From: Benincasa hispida
Taxonomy: Eukaryota; Streptophyta; Magnoliopsida; Cucurbitales; Cucurbitaceae
DNA: 64,000 nt
NCBI RefSeq assembly: GCF_009727055.1
Contig: NC_052353.1
Location: forward strand, 42,232,623-42,296,622
Direction of reading: 5' to 3'
Below, in pieces: positions 57,507-64,000 of this stretch. The notes below the pieces were generated by a model. The model made no database searches and was not told the DNA's origin. It was given only the letters and a program-made list of their open reading frames with translations. Each line of letters starts with the position of its first letter. Position 1 is the first letter of the stretch. A program made the position numbers and the translations under genes.

Positions 57507-58777
57507 TGAAGAGATCGAATCCCAAGCAGAAGCGTGTGATCGTCTTGCAATTTTGTTTTCGATTTTACATAAACAAAAATACGGTATAAAAACAATAACA
57601 TAATGGCTAAACAATCAAGATTAGCATGAAAAAAAAAAAAAAAAGAAGAGTTAAAACTTACCTTTGTAGATATCAAATTCTTCACGATTCCCTTCACGTT
57701 TTATCTAGAACGTCTCTTCAATGATCAAAGGACACCACTGTAAGTGAAACCTTGTTATTCGATAGGATCTCAAGAATTAGATGTGTGGTCTCCAAGACTT
57801 GAAAAAGGAAGAAGATGTAGTAGAGAAAATCAGAGATTTTGAGAGAAATAGTAGGAGACTAAAATTCAGAATACCAAATTCAATTATGTCACAAACATTG
57901 ACCATGAAGACCTATTTATAGAGAAGAGTGGTGACCCATTCTCCTAGTCTTTCTTATTCCTACTCTAGTTCTAATTTAATTAAATAATTTTTATTTAATT
58001 AATTAGTTCAATAATTAAATAACCATAAATATAAGGCTATTTTCAAGTATAGAAAAATAAACTAAAATATTTACAAAATTTAGTAAAATTTTAGAACTAT
58101 CAACAATAGACGCTAATAGACACTGATAGATTCTGATAGATAAACGTCTATCATTAATAGTTCTAAAATTTTGATATATCTTGTAAATATTTTCAACAGT
58201 TTTACTATTTGAAATAATTTTCCTTTAATATAATTAATTAATTAATAAACATCAAGTGTTTATTTATCTCTATTTCTAAAAAGTTAATTAATTAATTAAA
58301 CATTAATTAATCAATGAAACGACTATATTAAATCATATTTAGTATAGAAGTAATCAATATATAATTATCACATATTTATATGTATACATCTCTTTAATAT
58401 TTGAATCTTATGCAAATATTTTTCTCTCTTAATTATAGATCACATCTATAATTAACCATATTATATTAATCTCATTAATATGCAATTGATTTGAACAATT
58501 CAAACTATTCCTCTTATATTTCCTTTAGTGAGTTAACAAGAGGACTTTATGAACCTACAGATTAAAAGTACCAATGATATATAATTAATTAATTAAACTC
58601 TTTAATTAAATTAATCAATTTTTATTAACTATCGTTGATCACTCCATTAAAGACCAATAGTTGCACTCTTCATACTATAGATTTATTTTTGTGTTCATGG
58701 ATGTAACCAATCAATAGTGAGTCGACCCTTTACAAATTACTCATAACTACACTTGATTTAGGACATTAACTCTAACA
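57507..58777 (-). repeat. Copia LTR (5' LTR of a minus-strand element)
   Basis: On the minus strand it runs TGTTAGAGTTAATGTCC to CTCTTCA, about 1.27 kb, immediately followed by the primer site. Internal landmarks ('gtgagtcgaccc', 'ccaatagttgcactcttc', 'tttgaacaattcaaa') are shared with the other copia LTRs in the window. It contains a nested dyad MITE at 58036-58226. Confidence 0.8.
58036..58226. mobile_element. Dyad-family MITE nested in a copia LTR
   Basis: Left arm 'ggctattttcaagtatagaaaaataaactaaaatatttac...aaaattttagaactatca'. The right arm is its inverse: 'ctatcattaatagttctaaaattttgatatatcttgtaaatatttt...actatttgaaataattttcc'. It is among the clearest copies of the family here. Confidence 0.85.
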
Positions 58778-58784
58778 AGAACCT

Positions 58785-59090
58785 GGTAGAAGTTTATCAT
58801 TGATAAAGGCTATTAGAAATATATCAATGTTCGTCTATGATAGAAACTAATAGAAGTCTATAATTGATAAAGGTTGATAGAAGTCTATCAGTGTCAATCA
58901 ATGATAGAAACTAATAGAAGTCTATCATTGATAGAGGCTAATAGAAACTGATACAAGTCTATCATTGATAGAGGCTAATAGAAATATATCAGTGTCTATC
59001 AGTGATAGAAACTGATTGAATTCTATCATTGATATTATATTGATAGCAACTGATACAAGTCTATCAGTGTCTATTAGTGTTTTTTTTTTG
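58785..59090. repeat. Tandem array of dyad motifs
   Basis: About nine imperfect repeats of 'agaagtctatcattgatagaggctaat' in a 25-60 bp period. The array ends in a T-run and the right arm of a dyad MITE ('tttttgctatttctgtaaatagtttgac...'). It sits between two copia LTRs. Confidence 0.85.
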
Positions 59091-59176
59091 CTATTTCTGT
59101 AAATAGTTTGACATTTTTTCTATCTATGAAAATTTTCCTTTCTGGTTTAGAAATTGAAGTATTGAAAAGTGTATAT

Positions 59177-59605
59177 TGTTAGACATATTTAAATAATAAT
59201 ATGTTTAATTAAAGTATGGGTGGATTAATAATTTATATTATATTAGATTGGGCTTGATCTAATTAATTAAGGCCCTAGATTCCTAATTGAGTATGGAAGA
59301 TAAAAGCCTATTCCTAGTTAATTAGGGTTTAATGGAACCCTAATTGAACAAATATAGAAAGAGATGTTAGGGCTATGGTCTCCGATATATACCAAAACAA
59401 TAAGCATTCAGTCTTTCTTGAATCCCATTTAGAGATCCACTAAGGGCATTCGGAGTTTTGGTTGAGGAAGACCATAGTCATCCATCATCATCTTGAAGTT
59501 ATCATCAATTTTGCAATGGAATCCGGTATGTTATTCTTGACAATTTGACATGAATGATCCTAGGATTTATCTATTTAATATAGATATTAAGAATTTATGC
59601 TAACA
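59177..59605 (+). repeat. 5' LTR of a plus-strand copia element
   Basis: It runs TGTTAGACATATTT to TTATGCTAACA (429 bp, 6-bp terminal inverted match). It is preceded by TATAT and followed 2 bp later by a primer-site match. Confidence 0.75.
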
Positions 59606-59607
59606 AG

Positions 59608-59619
59608 TGATATCTGAGC
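59608..59619 (+). other. Decayed tRNA-Met primer-binding site
   Basis: It reads TGATATCTGAGC, 10 of 12 matches to TGGTATCAGAGC, directly after the 5' LTR. Confidence 0.7.
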
Positions 59620-60925
59620 ATGAATTTCATGTTGAATTATCGATTCATATTTGTTTGTCATGGATCTTGATTCAATTTTTTTGGTAAAGAAGTTTAAAGA
59701 ATTAAAAAAAAAAAAAAAATTGCAGTGCACTGATTTTCCACCTCCACCGGCGAGCGACTTTTCATTAGCCACATGTTTAATAAAATCATTCAATTAGGTG
59801 GTTTTGAATTCAAGTTTCATTTGTTTTTTTTTAAAAAAAAATTATTTGATAATGTCCAATTCAATGGAATCCAAATTGTTTTATAAATTTGAATTTCCCA
59901 ATTTCTTATTGATGCTTTTAATTTGGTTTTAGTTTGAGAAATTTGGTGAATTCGATGGATTTCATTTGGATAGATTTAGTGGATTTAAGTTTTTTTTTTT
60001 AAGGGAATAGCAGTATTAATTTAATAAATTTGAATGAAGTTGTGGACATGGAAAAAAAATCATGTTTATAATAGAAAAGGCTATTCTCGGAGGAATTTTC
60101 ATTGATGTTCTTAGTTTATTAATCAATCCGTTTGGTTTTTCCCGCGATTCTTATATGATCTTGTTTGATCTTGTCGGTGGTTCTTGATCTTGATTATTGA
60201 TAATTGAGTGAATTTAAATCTAGCTTTTAAATTAATAAGTTTTGTGAATTTGAATCTAAAGTTTTACTCTTGATATAAGTCAAGATTTGAATAATCATGT
60301 TGTGGATTCAAGATTAATTGATCATGCTGTGGTTTAAATTTAAATATGATTGATAATGTAGTGAATTTAAATTTAAATTTGATTGATGATATTTAGCGAT
60401 ATTCACATGTTTTTGTTGCTTTAATTATATAATGTGTATGCAATTATTAAGTGAATATTGGTAAAGACTATTTGGTGTTCTCTCTTTTATTTTTGTACAA
60501 TAATATTATTATATTATTATGTTTTATATTTTAGATTGAGTTGGTCAAAATAATATGTTATCAAAGTAGCCTTTGTTGTCTAGATTAATTTAATTCTAAA
60601 ATATAAGATGTGCATATTCATGAATTTATGCGGATAATTATCAGCCAAGGAAGATAATTATTTGGTCAAATTGTTAGTATGCATGTGATAATGAATATGT
60701 GACAATTATAAGGATTTCTCATGTGAAAAATAGTTGTTCCAAAGAAAGGCTATTTTTTTACAGAGTTAATTGTCAGTACTTTGATTACTACGTTGAGAGT
60801 ACCATTTACAGTTGGTGTTTTTTTTGCCCAAAGGCTGGACATCAATGTTGTGCTAGGTATCTTGTTAAAGAGGCTCACCACATATGTGAAATTATTTTGT
60901 TATATTTTAATTGTGAGCATATGTT
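59620..60925 (+). other. Leader of the copia element
   Basis: Non-coding T-rich sequence between primer site and gag. It ends in a T-rich stretch and 'tatttcag' (about 60944), so gag may be reached through a leader intron; this is inference. Confidence 0.5.
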
Positions 60926-62396
60926 TTGTTGTTTATTATTTCAGTTGGTCTTACTCAAATATCTGAAAATCTGAGTTCAATCCTTAAGTTGAATGGATCA
61001 AACTTCAAGATTTGGAAGGAAAGCCTAGAGATACTTCTCGGGTGTATAGATTTGGACTTTGTATTAAGGACCGATAAACCTACTTCTACTGAGGAACAAT
61101 CAAATACGACTAATATAGAGAAGCGAGAACGGTCAAATCACATATGTCTGATGATCATTAGGCACTCCATTGCGAAGTCTTTTTGGGGCTCTATCACAGA
61201 AAGTAAAAATGCCAATAAATTTCTTGCTCAAATTGAGAAATATTTTGCTAAAAATGAGAAAGGGGAAGCAAGTAGTCTTTTGACTTCTTTAACTTCTATT
61301 AGGTATAAGGGCAATGAAAACATAAGGGAGTGCATTATGGAAATGTCCAATCTCGCCGGTAAATTAAAGATACTTGATATCGAGATAAATGAAAATTTAC
61401 TCATGCATCTGGTACTTCTCTCTCTTCTTGCATAATTCACTCAGTTTACGATAAGCTATAATACTTAAAAGGATAAATGGAGTATTAATGAGCTTATCTC
61501 ACAATGTGTGCAAGAAGAAGATAGGATTAAGAGAGAAAGGACAAAAAGTGCTCATTTGGCAATATGCTCTCGTGATAAGAAGAAAAAGAAAATTATGGAT
61601 GCTGCAGAAGGGACATCTCAACAGAATAAAAATAAGAAATAAACTACTAAAAATCCTTGTTTTTTCTGTAAAAGGAAAGGTCACTTCAAGAAAGATTGTC
61701 CCAAGTAAGTCAAGTAGCGTGTAAAGAAGGGTAAACTTCTTAATTTGGTTTGTTCTGAAGTTAATTTAGCTTTTGTACCTATAGATACTTGGTGGGTAGA
61801 TTCTGGTGCTACTACTCATATAAGTATATCAATGCAGGGTTGCTTATGGAACCAGCCGCCAAGTGATATTGAAAGATTCATCTATGTGGGCGATGGCAAA
61901 GCAGTTCCAGTTGAAGCTATTGGAAATTTTAGATTACTTTTAAAAACTGGTTGTTATTTGGATCTGAATGAGACTTTTGTTGTAACGTCATGTTGACGAA
62001 ATTTAGTTTCTATTTCCAGTTTGGACAAATTTGGTTTTTCTTGTTCTTTTGGAAATAATAAAGTTAGTCTTTTTCAAGATTCTAAGCTTATTGGTATCGG
62101 TTCTTTAATTGATAATCTATATATGCTTGATTCCTTTGCTTCATTTAACAAGATCTTGTTATCTAATTCATGTGGTATAAAGCGTAAATTAAATGAGAAT
62201 TCCAATATGTTATGGCACAAGCGTTTAGGTCACATCTCTAAACAGAGAATTCAAAGACTTGTGTCAAATGGAATTCTTGATTCCCTTGATTTAAGTAACT
62301 TCAATGTTTGTGTGGAATGTATTAAGGGAAAACAGACAAACATAAGAAAATTAGGTGCCAACAGATGCTCAGATGTCTTAGAACTAATACATACAA
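60926..62396 (+). pseudogene. Ty1/copia gag-protease-integrase relic, cut in integrase
   Basis: Gag begins LSSILKLNGSNFKIWKESLE (about 60970), continues TSIRYKGNENIRECIMEMSN and breaks at a stop (61435). A zinc knuckle CFFCKRKGHFKKDC (CX2CX4HX4C, all four ligands kept) lies near 61655-61700. The protease has the intact active site WWVDSGATTHIS (about 61790), then a stop after VVTSC. The pre-integrase region is LWHKRLGHISKQRIQRLVSN and the integrase start is CVECIKGKQTNIRK to VLELIHT. The frame is lost at 62397 where an LTR begins. RT and RNase H are not in the window before that point. Confidence 0.88.
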
Positions 62397-63480
62397 TGTT
62401 GGGATTGGTGTCCTAATTCTCCTGGAGTCTCGTTGTTTTGTAAAGATACACATTGTTCAATGAATAAAATAATTGTTATTTAATTCTGGTATTTACTTAT
62501 ATCCAATAAAAAAAGCTCTTTGCTTATCTTATGTGAACTTATGCATGTATATGTGATATACAAGTGGATCATGCCTTAAGTGATAACCTAAATAGATATG
62601 TAGTATAAGGATTAAGGTGGGATACCTGATCCTAGTGACACTACGGATACGGCCAGCTTTGTAGAGGTTTGCAAATGTTGTAAACTATTACAGATGGTAG
62701 ATCCTGACCAATCATGTGGAGACATGGAGCGAGGGTGTCCTATACAAAGAGTTTGTATAAGACTTGGACCACAAGATGACTAGACTCTGTATATAACACC
62801 GTTGATACTAGAGATTTACATCTCACCTAAACGATCATAGGTGACACGACCTCAATCCTGAGTGGTTTGGGAACTCCTGCCTTTGAGGGCGATCCTTTGA
62901 TTAGTATGGGTGAGAGTGGCCAGATTTTCAACTCAACATGCCTACCTTTTTGGGGACTTGTCAGATCTGGGAGTTGGGAACTCAATCCACAAGATGGAAT
63001 TCAATCTTTTCCCGAAGCAGGGATAAGTAGAGAGATTGATCCCTTAAGGGCTTATTTCGGGGCTTAAACTTAGTAGCCACAGCTTCTCTTTGGAAGAGAA
63101 GACTCAGTCATAGTAGGACTATGACTTATGTTCATTAGAGGGACCAGTGGTACTTAAGAAGACAGATGTAACTACAGGGACATAACGGTTATTGGCTCAG
63201 CTGTACTTACGAGCGATCTGTGAAGGGTTGTCGCACTGTTCCTTGGTTAAGATGGACACATAATATATCTGTGGTAAGGAAAGTTCAACTGTCGGTCTTT
63301 AGTGAAGTGCTTGGCAGTTAACGGATGGTGAATCCTGTGACTAAAGAGTTTAGTCAGTTATTCACGTACAGTTGAAGCTTCAAGCTACAGGTCTATGAGG
63401 TCCCCTTGGTAGCTCAATGGATTCAGTTGATGATCAATTCTTGATGTTGATTTGAAATGTTCAAATTGACAAGAGGTATT
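62397..63480 (+). repeat. Copia LTR inserted into the preceding copia element
   Basis: It starts TGTTGGGATTGGTGTCC. Its downstream order ('gtgacactacggata', 'tgtggagacatggagcg', 'gtatgggtgagagtggcc', 'gcctacctttttgggga', 'aggtccccttggtagctcaa') parallels the LTR at 10.9 kb. Upstream TACAA (62392-62396) would be the TSD. The right end is not clear and may be truncated near 63480-63540. Confidence 0.75.
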
Positions 63481-64000
63481 TTGATTATATATGATATGCA
63501 ATGATTTGGAATCTATGATAGATTTTACATATATATTACACAAAAAGAAAATGATGCATACATGATTTATAACCTCGATTGCGACATCTATGATATCATA
63601 AAGAGGATAAGAAAAAAAAAAGAATCTACCTTCTAACAAAGGAATAAAGCTATAACAAATTACACATGTTGAATGTTACTCCAACAAAAGCAATGATAAA
63701 ATATTTATATGCACTTCATTGACAAAACTATAACATCAAATGTCTAACAAAAGCTCTACAAATGCCTCTCGATGTATTTGTTAAAAATCAAATTGAATTT
63801 GAAAAGATGGAGATTGAAGATATGATGAGAACGTCAACAATTATATTTATATAAACAGTTGGCAAAGTAACAAATTGAATTGAGGATAAAATTCAGTTTA
63901 CTTCATAATGCATTGTGTGCATGTGATAGAGACTAGAGTCACAAATTTTGTTTAAATCTCTTACTCACAAAATCACATCTCCTTTAGTTTCCTAACTCAA
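63481..64000. other. Unassigned AT-rich sequence at the window edge
   Basis: No gene or clear repeat boundary is recognised. It may be the remainder of the LTR or of another insertion. Confidence 0.3.

Overview
The window looks like AT-rich nuclear DNA of a flowering plant. A eudicot is near certain: it has plant-type introns, an LPAT4/5-type acyltransferase, a UPF0496 protein, and Ty1/copia, Ty3/gypsy, CACTA, hAT-like and MITE debris. The dispersed palindromic CTATCA/TGATAG repeats and the LTR types suggest a cucurbit. That is recognition from memory, not a search result.

Only two convincing host genes are present. (1) 42980-44910, plus strand: a three-exon lysophosphatidic acid acyltransferase (LPAT4/5 class, 369 aa after splicing) with an intron-containing 5' leader from about 41.3 kb. 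(2) 50357-51475, minus strand: an intronless 372-aa UPF0496/DUF677 membrane-associated protein. They sit about 5.4 kb apart, convergent, separated by a 3.1-kb terminal-inverted-repeat (TIR) element and several MITEs. They have no evident functional link.

Most of the rest is nested, decayed transposons. 0-4.1 kb: 3' end and long LTR of a gypsy element with no visible pol. 5.9-7.2 kb: a CACTA-like remnant and a GC-rich hAT-like repeat. 7.2-15 kb: a minus-strand gypsy (Athila-type) gag/protease/start-of-RT relic with a decayed tRNA-Asp primer site; its LTR appears split by a solo copia LTR that is itself split by a second, opposite solo LTR. 16-19.7 kb: a local duplication, CACTA-type ends and patchwork filler DNA. 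19.7-20.9 and 22.9-26.5 kb: two minus-strand copia relics. 27.8-34.9 kb: a CACTA (En/Spm) element on the minus strand with TNP2-like and TNP1-like pseudogenes, whose right end lies inside a copia RNase H relic (34.9-36.1 kb). 36.1-40.5 kb: a TIR element, another copia relic and a possible SINE tail.

Right of the host genes come: 53.7-54.5 kb, a TIR element with a perfect 8-bp target-site duplication (TSD); 55.6-56.7 kb, a DUF1985 pseudogene of the kind found with Ulp1-type transposons; 57.5-58.8 kb, a minus-strand copia LTR with primer site; 59.2-62.4 kb, a copia element with LTR, primer site, gag, zinc knuckle, protease and part of integrase, cut by another copia LTR at 62397.

The most distinctive unexplained signal is a dyad motif, CTATCA-N-TGATAG. 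It forms the core of at least six MITE-like copies, an array at 58.8-59.1 kb, and about 1 kb of dense array inside the 46.1-49.2 kb TIR element. I see no rRNA, tRNA, CRISPR or prokaryotic feature.
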